Below are positions 55,146 to 63,713 of a stretch of 64,000 nt of DNA, piece after piece. Source of the stretch: Rhizobium mayense (GTDB lineage Bacteria; Pseudomonadota; Alphaproteobacteria; Rhizobiales; Rhizobiaceae); assembly GCF_030272705.1 (NCBI RefSeq), contig NZ_JARFYM010000025.1, positions 31,309 through 95,308 of the forward strand, read 5' to 3'. The notes beneath the pieces are model-generated. The model made no database searches and had not been told where the DNA came from. It saw only the letters and a list, made by a program, of their open reading frames with translations. Each line of letters opens with the position of its first letter. The first letter of the stretch is position 1. The position numbers and the translations under genes are program-made.

Positions 55146-56326
55146 GGCACAATCTGCGGCATCTGCGGGTCTTCCTGGCCGTCGTGGAAACGGGCTCTGT
55201 CACGCGCGCGGCCGAGATCTGCTACGTATCCCAGCCGGCGGTCACGCAGGCCATGTCCAAGATCGAAAAGACGCTCGGATATGCGTTGTTCACGCGTTCG
55301 CCGCATGGCCTCTTCGTCAACGACGAGGGCAAGCTCCTGGTTCTGCGCGCGAGGCGTGCCTTCTCTTATCTCGATCCGGCGTTGACCGAGCTTGCGCCCA
55401 GGCTCAAGATCACCGCCACTTCGGCGCAGCTCGAAGCCCTGGTCGCCGTCAGGGAGCTGGAGAATTTCACGCTTGCGGCGCGGCGGCTCGAGCTGGCGCA
55501 GCCGACCGTCCATCGCGCCGTGAGCCAACTCGAAAAGGAGGCTGCTCGTCCTCTATTCGAGAGAACGTCCTATGGGATGGTCGCCACGCGCCTGGCGCAA
55601 AACCTGGCGCAGGCGACCCGCCTCGCCTTCGCCGAACTGCATCAGGCAGAGGCGGATCTCGCCGAAGCCCGGGCGCAGGAGGCTGGACTGATCGTCGTGG
55701 GCGGCATGCCCCTATCGCGCTCCTTCATCCTGCCGTCGGCGATCGCCAGATTTCGGAAGAAACGGCCGAAGCTGCCAATCAAGGTTGTCGAGGGCATCTA
55801 TGCCGAACTGCTCGGCGGCTTGAGGCGCGGCGAGATCGATTTCCTGATCGGAGCGATGCGTAATCCCCTTCCCATCGACGACGTCGAACAGGAATCGCTG
55901 TTTAATGACACCGTGGTGATTGTCGCAGGCAAGCGCCATCCGCTCGCCGGAAAATCCTCGATATGTATAGGCGATCTGGCATCCTATCCATGGGTTGTCG
56001 CAACGAGCGGCACGCCGATAAGAGCCCATTTCGACGCCCTTTTCCAAGGGCAATCGCCGGGACCGAGAAGCGTGGTCGAGTCCAGCTCGCTGATCCTCAT
56101 GCGTGAACTGCTCGACCAGAGCGATCATCTCGGTTTCATCTCAGGCGGTCAGGCGGCAGCGGAGATCGAGCGCGGCCTTATGGCATCCCTGCCGTTCGAT
56201 CTCGCCCATACCGAACGGCCGATCGGCATCACGATACGCAGGGGGTGGCTGCCGACAGCCGCTCAGGCCGCTTTTCTCGACGACATCCGTGCGGAAGCGC
56301 GAGCGAGACAAAGCCGGCGCCTATAG
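55142..56326 (+). CDS. LysR-type regulator with two tandem N-terminal HTH domains
   Basis: This 394-residue protein is about 90 residues longer than usual LysR proteins. The first LysR-type winged helix is at residues 1-80 (RHLRVFLAVVETGSVTRAAE, then YVSQPAVTQAMSKIEKTLGY). A second, diverged copy is at about 96-175 (LEALVAVRELENFTLAARRL, then AQPTVHRAVSQLEKEAARPL). The co-inducer-binding domain (about 180-380) has typical SFILPSAIARFRKKRPKLPI and GEIDFLIGAMRNPLP segments. It is likely the activator of the gal operon and of its importer, responding to an aromatic compound. Members with this double HTH are known but uncommon. Confidence 0.85.
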   Translation: MRHNLRHLRVFLAVVETGSVTRAAEICYVSQPAVTQAMSKIEKTLGYALFTRSPHGLFVNDEGKLLVLRARRAFSYLDPALTELAPRLKITATSAQLEALVAVRELENFTLAARRLELAQPTVHRAVSQLEKEAARPLFERTSYGMVATRLAQNLAQATRLAFAELHQAEADLAEARAQEAGLIVVGGMPLSRSFILPSAIARFRKKRPKLPIKVVEGIYAELLGGLRRGEIDFLIGAMRNPLPIDDVEQESLFNDTVVIVAGKRHPLAGKSSICIGDLASYPWVVATSGTPIRAHFDALFQGQSPGPRSVVESSSLILMRELLDQSDHLGFISGGQAAAEIERGLMASLPFDLAHTERPIGITIRRGWLPTAAQAAFLDDIRAEARARQSRRL

Positions 56327-56762
56327 CCTTCCCTTAAGATGCTTTCCTCGAATGCATGCCACGCGGCGTGTGCGCCGGGTTGATGCCCGCTCCTACATGA
56401 TACCGGCTGCCTCAAGAGGTCAGACCATCCGTTGGCCGCTCGGCGTCGCGATGCGATATTGGGAAGGTTTGGGCGTTTTCCATTTTCCGCGACCACGTCG
56501 CTCGGGTCGCTAGCACTCTATAGCCGCTACTTATGCCTCGGACCTCTGAATGGATTGGAGGTGGTGATGCTAGACGCGTACTGCTTGGCCCGTCAACGAA
56601 GCGCGAGGGCAGAGGAGGTTGACGGCAAGCGTCGATCAGATGCATTCGCAAAGCCATTCCTCGAACGGATCGATGCCTGGGTGATCCACCCACAACGTCG
56701 TTCGAGAGCGCTCAGCCATCAGCCTCGTGCGGACACGCGCAACCATCATGTCGGAGGAGTAC
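56327..56762. other. Spacer upstream of the MFS importer
   Basis: There is no gene with a family signature. The stretch holds the importer promoter; an extended leader of up to 400 bases is possible. Apparent long frames running through it on the plus strand continue antisense-style into the MFS gene in the wrong frame. Confidence 0.45.
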
Positions 56763-58106
56763 ATGACACAGCCAGCCGTCCTGGAGATCAGGTCTTACAT
56801 CAACAGCCGCCCAATGTCGCGAATGCAATGGACACTGACTGTTCTCTGCTTTCTCATCGTCTTCTGCGACGGACTGGACGTCGCGATTATGGGCTTTCTT
56901 GCTCCGGCCATCACGGGGGACTGGGGCATTTCCAAGCCCGCCTTTGGTCTTGTCATGGCTGCTGCACCCGTTGGCCTGGCCATCGGCGCGATCTTCGCAG
57001 GCTCCTCTTCCGATTGGTTCGGGCGTCGCCGCGTATTGCTCGCCTCGGTCTTTGCCTTCGGCGTTCTAAGCCTGCTTACGGCGCTTACCCAAAGTCCTGC
57101 GGAGATGGCTGTGCTCCGTTTTCTGACCGGCCTCGGCCTTGGCGCCGCCATGCCCAACACGACAACACTGCTGTCGGAATATCTACCCGAACAGAAGCGC
57201 TCCGTTCTTCTGGCGATCATGTTCACCGGCTTCAATTTCGGCTCGGCGATCATCGGCTTTGTCGCTGCATACCTGCTGCCGAAGTTCGGCTGGCATTCGG
57301 TGCTCGTGTTCGGCGGCATCGTGCCGCTTGCGCTATCCGTGATCTTGTTTTTCCTGCTTCCGGAATCAGCCCGCTTCATGGTCGTCCGCGGGGTTTCCAT
57401 CGACCGCATCCGAAATCAGCTCGCCGGCGTGACCGGGCAGGACTTGAAAGCCGTATCTGAATTTACGCTGGAAGACGAACCGGTAACCGCGGCTCAGCCT
57501 GTTGCTCTCCTCTTCACACCCACGTTCATCATACGCACGCTGTCGCTCTGGATGTGTTACTTCATGGGCCTGCTGGTCATCTATCTGACGACGAGCTGGC
57601 TGCCGACCATGATCAAGGATGCCGGAATGCCGATCGAAACCGCGGCCAGCGTAACCGCCATGTTCCAGCTCGGCGGCACGATCGGCGCGGTTGTCGTGGG
57701 CTTCGCCATGCACCGCGTCGGGTCGAAGAGCGCGATTTCACTAGCCTATCTCCTGGGCGCCGCAGCTCTGGTCGTGCTCGCATTCACGGGCCTGACCTCC
57801 GTTGCCCTCGCGTTGATCGTCGGTATCGTCGGCTTCTTCATGAGCGGTGGACAGACCGGCCTAAACGCCTACGCTCCGGGCCGCTATCCAACCTTTGCCC
57901 GTGCGACCGGTGTGAGCTGGATGCTGGGCATCGGCCGGTTGGGCAGCATTCTGGGTTCATCGATCGGCGGATTGTTGCTCGGCTTCGGCTGGGACTTCCG
58001 TGGCATCTTCTGCGCGCTCGCTGTTCCGGCGGCAATCGGGGCGGCAGCAATCCTGATCAACGAACTCCAACTGACGCCGCAACTTCAACAACGCGCTACG
58101 AGATAA
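56763..58106 (+). CDS. MFS aromatic acid:proton symporter (AAHS family)
   Basis: This 447-residue protein has twelve predicted helices. The first helix holds DGLDVAIMGFLAPAI, the classic DxxDxxxxGxxxP-type motif of PcaK/MhpT/GalT transporters, and the loop between helices 2 and 3 reads GSSSDWFGRRRVLLASV (the GxxxDxxGRR motif). Strong GGAGGAG lies 5 bases before the ATG at 56763. It probably imports the aromatic substrate for the gal genes. It is followed by a rho-independent terminator. Confidence 0.87.
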   Translation: MTQPAVLEIRSYINSRPMSRMQWTLTVLCFLIVFCDGLDVAIMGFLAPAITGDWGISKPAFGLVMAAAPVGLAIGAIFAGSSSDWFGRRRVLLASVFAFGVLSLLTALTQSPAEMAVLRFLTGLGLGAAMPNTTTLLSEYLPEQKRSVLLAIMFTGFNFGSAIIGFVAAYLLPKFGWHSVLVFGGIVPLALSVILFFLLPESARFMVVRGVSIDRIRNQLAGVTGQDLKAVSEFTLEDEPVTAAQPVALLFTPTFIIRTLSLWMCYFMGLLVIYLTTSWLPTMIKDAGMPIETAASVTAMFQLGGTIGAVVVGFAMHRVGSKSAISLAYLLGAAALVVLAFTGLTSVALALIVGIVGFFMSGGQTGLNAYAPGRYPTFARATGVSWMLGIGRLGSILGSSIGGLLLGFGWDFRGIFCALAVPAAIGAAAILINELQLTPQLQQRATR

Positions 58107-58112
58107 TCGCCC

Positions 58113-58145
58113 ATGCGGCTCCTATTCGGAGCCGCATGTTTTCTC
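58113..58145 (+). terminator. Rho-independent terminator of the MFS gene
   Basis: A perfect 10-bp stem ATGCGGCTCC (58113-58122) and GGAGCCGCAT (58128-58137) with loop TATTC is followed by GTTTTCTC. It lies 6 bases after the stop codon. Confidence 0.9.
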
Positions 58146-58649
58146 TGGAATTACTTTGAGCAGCAATAACCGGAAAAGGTCGATCGGCCTCAAACAGCCC
58201 AGTCTACCAACGGCCGAGAGACTTGCCGCCTTGAATAGAGTCGAACCTGCGACCCCGGATTAACTCATATAGAGAGGGCCACGAACGAACGATTCTAAGG
58301 GGATGACCAAGCTTGATTTTTCCGCGACGGAGAGATTGCCCTCTTCCGGGAGCCTCACTGTTTGGAGGATCTGCCTGGAAATCTCGTGGGCAATCCGCGC
58401 AAATCTGCTTCGAGGCCTCGATCGAGGGAACTCGCGAAGCCGGAGGCAAGAGGGCGAGCTCCGCCTTCTTATCGCCGTCGCGGACAAATGATCGATTGGT
58501 TCGATTTGAACCGCAGCACTTCCATCAACAAAGCGTGATGTAGCTTTCTTTTATGGAAGCTTCATCGGCATGTCACCTGACGGTCAAGGAACGCCGATAG
58601 CGCTCTGGCAACGCGCCGCTTATCCAGTGGCCAATTCCGGAGCGAGCAC
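58146..58649. other. Spacer upstream of the ABC importer operon
   Basis: Apart from the tRNA-like fragment at 58224-58275, about 500 bases carry no recognisable gene. The 3' part must contain the promoter of the binding-protein gene. Confidence 0.45.
58224..58275 (-). other. tRNA-3'-half-like fragment
   Basis: On the minus strand the sequence reads GAGTTAATCCGGGGTCGCAG directly followed by GTTCGACTC, then CTATTCAAGGCGGCA. This resembles the anticodon stem, variable loop and T arm (GGTTCGANTC) of a tRNA, but the T stem does not pair properly and no 5' half or intact acceptor stem is found. It is best seen as a degraded tRNA end, such as those left at integration sites. Confidence 0.35.
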
Positions 58650-59810
58650 ATGACCGTCGAAATCTCACGCCGACTCTTTCTGCAATCCGCCGCCGCGTCG
58701 GCAACCCTTCTCTACTTTGTCTCGGCAGTCCATGCGGCAGACAAGACAGTGATCGACGTTATGACCGATGGCGATACCAATGTGACCGACTGGTGGACAA
58801 ACACGCTCGCTCCGATGTTCGAGAAGGCCAATCCTGGGTTATCGCTGAACATCGTCATCACCCGCGCGAACGGTTCGAACGATGTCGTCGGTGAGCGCGT
58901 GGTGGCCGCCATGCAGGCAAAGGCCGACCCCAAGGTCGATTACTTCGAGGAATTTGATCCACGGCGTGTACCGGGCGCAGCACAGTCCGGCGCGTTCGAG
59001 ACCGTCGACGCGCAGAAAATTCCGAATCTCGCGCTCGTCAATCCGGCCAGCCTTGAGATCCCTCAGGACATTCCATATCGCGCCAGCCAGGTTCTGCTTG
59101 CCTATGACAGTGCGGTGGTGTCGCCGCAAGAGGTTCCAAAAACCTGGGCGGATCTGATCGCTTGGATCAAGGGACATCCCGGAAAATTCATCTACTGCCG
59201 ACCGGACAAGGGTGGATCGGGCGCCTATATGGTGACGCGCGCAATTCACGAAGCGAACAATCGAGACTCAACGCTGTTCAAAGCCGACAACTTTGACGCT
59301 GATGTCGCCAAGAAGCGCTTTGCCGGCGCCTGGGATATCCTGAAAGATATCGAGCCTTATCTCTATGACAAGGGATCCTATCCGGCCGGCAACAACCCCA
59401 CGCTTCAACTGTTTGCCGACGGCGCGGTATCGATGATCACGGCCTGGTCCGATCAATCGCTGCAGGGGATTTCGCAGGGTGCGCTTCCGGGGACCACCAA
59501 GCTCGCCCAACTCCAGGATCTGCCTTTTTGTGGCGGCTATGCCTTCTCGTCGATTCCCTCTCAAGCCGCACACAAGGATGCGGCTTTCAAGCTCGCCAAC
59601 TTCATGCTGACGCCCCCTGTTCAGGAGCAGATGCTGAAAGACTTCGGCGCTTTCCCAAGCATCGAATGGTCGCATCTTTCCCCGGACCTGGCTGCGAAAT
59701 ATAAGGACGTAGCCTCGGCAAAAATGCCCTCCTTCCCCGGCGGCCAGTGGAGCGCCGCGCTAAACGACGGTTGGTACTCCAATGTTGCTACCCATATCGT
59801 TCGCGGCTGA
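58650..59810 (+). CDS. ABC importer solute-binding protein (YnjB / Fe-polyamine-like cluster)
   Basis: This 386-residue protein has an N-terminal RRLFLQSAAASATLLYF signal (twin-arginine-like) cut near VHA-AD. Body features such as YRASQVLLAYDSAVVSPQEV followed by PKTWADLIAWI and FIYCRPDKGGSGAYM fit the large family of ferric, thiamine, polyamine and YnjB-type binding proteins. GGAG stands 7 bases before the ATG. It heads an operon of binding protein, two permeases, ATPase and an EEP-family phosphodiesterase, so a phosphate-ester or sugar-phosphate ligand is conceivable, but this is inference. Confidence 0.83.
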   Translation: MTVEISRRLFLQSAAASATLLYFVSAVHAADKTVIDVMTDGDTNVTDWWTNTLAPMFEKANPGLSLNIVITRANGSNDVVGERVVAAMQAKADPKVDYFEEFDPRRVPGAAQSGAFETVDAQKIPNLALVNPASLEIPQDIPYRASQVLLAYDSAVVSPQEVPKTWADLIAWIKGHPGKFIYCRPDKGGSGAYMVTRAIHEANNRDSTLFKADNFDADVAKKRFAGAWDILKDIEPYLYDKGSYPAGNNPTLQLFADGAVSMITAWSDQSLQGISQGALPGTTKLAQLQDLPFCGGYAFSSIPSQAAHKDAAFKLANFMLTPPVQEQMLKDFGAFPSIEWSHLSPDLAAKYKDVASAKMPSFPGGQWSAALNDGWYSNVATHIVRG

Positions 59811-60712
59811 TGACTGCGGGTATCAGTGAGATCACTACCGTCCCGCGGCGCAAGCGTGCCTCGCGAGGTGGTGGTGGTACCTTAGGGCTGGCGCTGGTAG
59901 CGCCGGCCTTCGGACTGATGATCCTTCTTGTCCTGCTACCGGCCAGCCGTTCACTCCTCGGAACGATTTTCCCGGATCAAGCGGGAGAGCCCTCGCTTAA
60001 GAATTACGAAGCCTTCTTTTCGGACGCTCGCAGCGCGTCGAATCTGCTGTTCACAGTCCAGGTGTCGGTCATCACGCTGGCCATCTTGCTGACGATCGGG
60101 CTCATAATCGCGCTCTATTTGCGCTTCTCCCAGAGCCGCTTTATCGGCGCAATTCAGATCATTGCGCTTTTTCCTCTCTTTGTGCCGGGGATCGTGATTT
60201 CCTTCGCTTTGATCCGATTCATAGGCCCGACAGGCCTGCTTCCAACGACGTTGCGCGCTCTCGGCATCAGTGGATACCGGACGCCGTACCTCCATCCGAG
60301 CGGCGCCATTATCGGGCTGGTTTGGGAGAATATCCCGCTGACAATCATGCTGCTGACCGCGGGCCTCGCTCAGATCTCGAACAGCTCGATCGAAGCCGCG
60401 CGCGACGTCGGCGCAGGATGGCTTCGGATCCTGTCGCAGATCATCCTGCCTCAGATCATACGGTCTATCGTTGTCGCCGCATCATTGAATTTCCTCGGTA
60501 TTTTCGGATCCTTCACGGTTCCCTACATTCTGGGTCCGGCCGCGCCGCAAATGATGTCGATCTTCATGCAGAATACCTTCTCCGAGCGGCATGATAGCGG
60601 CGTCGCGGAGACGCAGGCGGCGGTTACCTTTCTCGTGTGTTTGGTGATCGGTGTAATCTACACGCTTTGCGTTTTTCGCGACACCGCGCGCGATGGAAAG
60701 GCTCGACAATGA
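59810..60712 (+). CDS. ABC importer permease 1
   Basis: This 300-residue membrane protein starts at the ATG overlapping the previous stop (TGATG). It has six helices and the EAA-type loop SIEAARDVGAGWLRILSQII at about residues 193-212. The N-terminus is basic and Gly-rich (RRKRASRGGGGTLG). It belongs to the same importer as the flanking genes. The next permease start overlaps its stop (ATGA). Confidence 0.87.
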   Translation: MTAGISEITTVPRRKRASRGGGGTLGLALVAPAFGLMILLVLLPASRSLLGTIFPDQAGEPSLKNYEAFFSDARSASNLLFTVQVSVITLAILLTIGLIIALYLRFSQSRFIGAIQIIALFPLFVPGIVISFALIRFIGPTGLLPTTLRALGISGYRTPYLHPSGAIIGLVWENIPLTIMLLTAGLAQISNSSIEAARDVGAGWLRILSQIILPQIIRSIVVAASLNFLGIFGSFTVPYILGPAAPQMMSIFMQNTFSERHDSGVAETQAAVTFLVCLVIGVIYTLCVFRDTARDGKARQ

Positions 60713-61530
60713 CCCCACGCCGAGGAGGAATCTCCGATCAGGCCGCGGGTGCCGTTCTCCTAGTCGCCCTGGTCATCTTTGTGCTCGGACCGCTTGCCTG
60801 CGTGCTGATCTGGGCCTTCGCTGACGTTTGGCGGCCACCTGCATTTCTGCCAGCGCAATGGGGCGTCAAATACTGGGGCCTTATTCTCGCGCGAGCTGAC
60901 GTCAGACAGGCGCTACCTGTCTCGCTGATGATTTCCACCATTGTCACATTGCTGTCGGCCACCGTTTGCCTGCCGGCGGCCTACGCGTTCGCCCGCCTCG
61001 AATTTCCGGGCAAACGGTGGCTTTTGCTATCGTTCATCGCAGTCAATGCGTTTCCGCGGTTTCCTCTCTACGTGTCGATCGCCGTATTTTTCCTGTCCGC
61101 AGGGCTGATCGGAACCTACACAGCGGTCGTGCTGGTGCAGCTGGTTTTCACGCTACTCTTCATGATCTGGATCCCGGCCGCCGCGTTCCGCGGGGTCGAT
61201 CCTCGAATGGAGGAGGCCGCCAGAGACGTCGGCGCTTCGCATCTCACCGTGCTCTTGCGCATCACCCTGCCGCAAGCCGCACCAGCGATAGGCGCCGCAC
61301 TACTGCTGACTTTCGTCAATACCTTCTACGACGTCGACGGGGCACTTCTGGTGGGTGTGCCTGATGTCAGAACGCTGCCAATCATCATGCTTTCCCTCAT
61401 CACCGGACAGATCATCGTCCAATACGGGGCGGTGCTTTCAGTGATGCTGTGGGTCCCGTCTCTCGTGCTGCTGCTCTTTGCACGGCGCCTGTTTGAGAGC
61501 CGCAGCTTCGCGGCCGGATTTGGAGCCTGA
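60709..61530 (+). CDS. ABC importer permease 2
   Basis: This 273-residue permease has six helices, with PAAYAFARLEFPGKRWLLLS and the EAA loop RMEEAARDVGASHLTVLLRI. It is of the type paired with CysW/PotC-like permeases. The start overlaps permease 1 by four bases, and the ATPase follows 8 bases later. Confidence 0.87.
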   Translation: MTPRRGGISDQAAGAVLLVALVIFVLGPLACVLIWAFADVWRPPAFLPAQWGVKYWGLILARADVRQALPVSLMISTIVTLLSATVCLPAAYAFARLEFPGKRWLLLSFIAVNAFPRFPLYVSIAVFFLSAGLIGTYTAVVLVQLVFTLLFMIWIPAAAFRGVDPRMEEAARDVGASHLTVLLRITLPQAAPAIGAALLLTFVNTFYDVDGALLVGVPDVRTLPIIMLSLITGQIIVQYGAVLSVMLWVPSLVLLLFARRLFESRSFAAGFGA

Positions 61531-61538
61531 CGACGACG

Positions 61539-62639
61539 ATGACGACTTTGACGCTTCAAAATGTGACACGGACCTTCGGAGACACACACGCCGTCAATCG
61601 GCTCGATCTCGATGTTGCCGAAGGCGAATTCATCTGTCTGCTTGGCCCATCAGGTTGCGGAAAATCGACCGCACTGCGGATGATTGCCGGTTTTGAAACA
61701 CCGGATGAGGGAGATATCCTGATTGGCGGCGCGTCGATGTTGGATGTTCCACCGAACCGTCGCGCAACCAGCATGGTGTTTCAGAGCCATGCACTGTGGA
61801 GCCATATGACCGTTGGCGGAAATATCGCCTTTGGTCTGAAGCTACGGCGCCTCCCGCGCCACATGGTTGCGCAGAAAGTGGCTTCCGCCCTTGCGCTCGT
61901 CGGCCTCGATGGCCTGGAAAAGCGCTACCCAGCGCAGCTTTCCGGCGGCCAGCAACAGCGTGTGGCTCTGGCTCGATCTTTAGTCCTTGAGCCGAGAATA
62001 CTGCTTCTCGACGAGCCGTTCTCAAGCTTGGACGCCCACTTACGCATTCGCTTGCGCGATGAGCTCAAGTCGATCCAGCGCCGCCTCGGACTGACAACCA
62101 TATTCGTGACCCACGATCAGGAAGAAGCAATGTCGCTCGCCGATCGCATCGTCGTGATGAATCGCGGTGCGGTCGAACAGATTGCCACCCCCCGCACGGT
62201 CTACGAGCGGCCGGCGACACTCTTCGCCGCTGGCTTCATTGGCACCATGACCATTCTTCCCTCGCATCACGAGGGCGGCCAACTGACAAGCGGAGCTTTC
62301 AGGGTCCCAGGGTTGCTTGAAGACGATACGAAGGAATGGGCCATCGCGATACGTCCGGAGGATTGCGAGCTGACGGCTCCCTTCGAGAACGGCACGAGTC
62401 TGGGTGTCGTCAATCATGTCGCCGAACTGGGCTCCTCGCGGATCGCAACTGTGGTGATGGAAGACGGCGTGGCCATCAAAGCCCAGATTGGCCGTCGGCA
62501 AATGATCGTTAAGGATGATCGTGTCGGATGCAGGATCAATCGCGTACTCGTGTATCGCGACGGACGCTCTCCTGTGGAGACCACATTCTCGGCGCGGACA
62601 GAAACGCGGGCATCCAAAAAAACATACAGCGAGACATGA
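61539..62639 (+). CDS. ABC importer ATPase with TOBE domain
   Basis: This 366-residue ATPase has Walker A GPSGCGKSTALRMIAG, Q-loop MVFQSHALWSHMTV, signature LSGGQQQRVALARSL, Walker B ILLLDEPFSSLD and switch His FVTHDQEEAMS. After residue 240 it has a TOBE-type regulatory domain (IRPEDCELTAPF). This is the usual energy unit for binding-protein-dependent uptake of iron, polyamines and sugars. It completes the importer, in contrast to the phn-linked importer, which has none. Confidence 0.9.
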   Translation: MTTLTLQNVTRTFGDTHAVNRLDLDVAEGEFICLLGPSGCGKSTALRMIAGFETPDEGDILIGGASMLDVPPNRRATSMVFQSHALWSHMTVGGNIAFGLKLRRLPRHMVAQKVASALALVGLDGLEKRYPAQLSGGQQQRVALARSLVLEPRILLLDEPFSSLDAHLRIRLRDELKSIQRRLGLTTIFVTHDQEEAMSLADRIVVMNRGAVEQIATPRTVYERPATLFAAGFIGTMTILPSHHEGGQLTSGAFRVPGLLEDDTKEWAIAIRPEDCELTAPFENGTSLGVVNHVAELGSSRIATVVMEDGVAIKAQIGRRQMIVKDDRVGCRINRVLVYRDGRSPVETTFSARTETRASKKTYSET

Positions 62640-62643
62640 CAGC

Positions 62644-63713
62644 ATGAACCCGTGGAACGACGAGATACTTTTTAAAACCGTGCGGCGTCTTAGCCCTGTT
62701 TCGCCGGCCGAGCGCCAGGCGATCCTTGAGGGTCCGAGCGCGCCGGAAAATCATCGGGGCCATTTCGATCGGCTGGAGGTACTTCGCGAAATCGAAATCG
62801 GTGGAACTCAACGGTCGCGCGACATCGAAGGCCCTGCCCGCGTCGCGTTCTGGAATGTCGAACGATTGGCCATATTGACGCCAGCACGGCAACGCTTCAG
62901 CAGTTGAATACAGATGTGACCCTTCTATGCGAAGTCGACCGCGGCATGGCGAGAACGCAAAACCGCGATGGGATCGTCGAGCTCGCCGGTCGCCTCGAAG
63001 AGGGATACCTCTACGCCGTGGAATTCGTCGAGCTCGGCCTGGGCGATCGCACCGAACAAATCGTCCATGCCGGCGAAGTCAATGCCGAGGGTTTCCATGG
63101 GGCAGCGTTGCTGTCGGCGGCAGGGATGGCGAATCCGTTTCTGATCAGGCTCGACGCCCGCGGTGACTGGTTCGATGGCGCACACGGCGAGCGTCGCGTT
63201 GGCGGAACGATTGCGCTGGGTGCCAAAATTGCCGTATCGGGCCGATGGGTGACCATGGTCAGCGTGCATCTCGAGAGTCACTGCGATCCCGAGCTGCGCG
63301 GTCAGGAAATGACGCGCATGCTTGAAATGATCGAAAAAATAGCGCCTGGCGAACCGGCAATTCTTGGTGGGGACTTCAACACGTCGACAGCACCGTTTAC
63401 CAAACGCCGAGACGATCCGGCAGCATGGCTCGAACAGCTTGCGCGCGAACCGGAGCGGCTGACATTGCCGGAGCGATACGAACCGCTCTTCGAGGCGGCA
63501 CGCCAGGCCGGCTACGAATGGCAGGAATGCAACGTGGCTGAGAAGCCGACGCAGCGTTTTGCCGAGAGCAATACACGGCCTCGGGCAAAGCTAGACTGGT
63601 TCTTTACACGCGGTCTGGAAGCGAGCCTTCCGCAGATCGTCGAGGCTGTCGGTCAGGATGGAAAACCTTCGTCCGACCATGAAGCCCTACTGGTTACGAT
63701 ATTTCCTCGGTGA
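62644..63713 (+). pseudogene. Endonuclease/exonuclease/phosphatase-family protein, split by frameshift
   Basis: The first frame (62644-62907) reads RVAFWNVERL, the first metal motif of the EEP fold, but ends at a TGA at 62905-62907. The +2 frame continues without interruption: HIDASTATLQQLNTDVTLLC, GGDFNTSTAPF, KLDWFFTRG and SSDHEALLVTIF, the remaining active-site motifs. The two halves join perfectly if one base (probably a G) is added in the GG at 62868-62869. Either the gene has suffered a single-base deletion or the assembly has an error. The intact protein would be about 356 residues, a metal-dependent phosphoesterase encoded with the upstream importer. Confidence 0.8.

Noticed and set aside
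54964..55863. Plus-strand frame spanning the oxidoreductase-lysR junction
   Set aside because: It is a wrong-frame shadow; both overlapping genes have clear domains and an ATGA junction.
56432..57460. Long plus-strand frame overlapping the MFS gene start
   Set aside because: Arg/His/Ser-rich translation with no domain; the overlapping frame carries the full MFS motifs and a strong ribosome-binding site.
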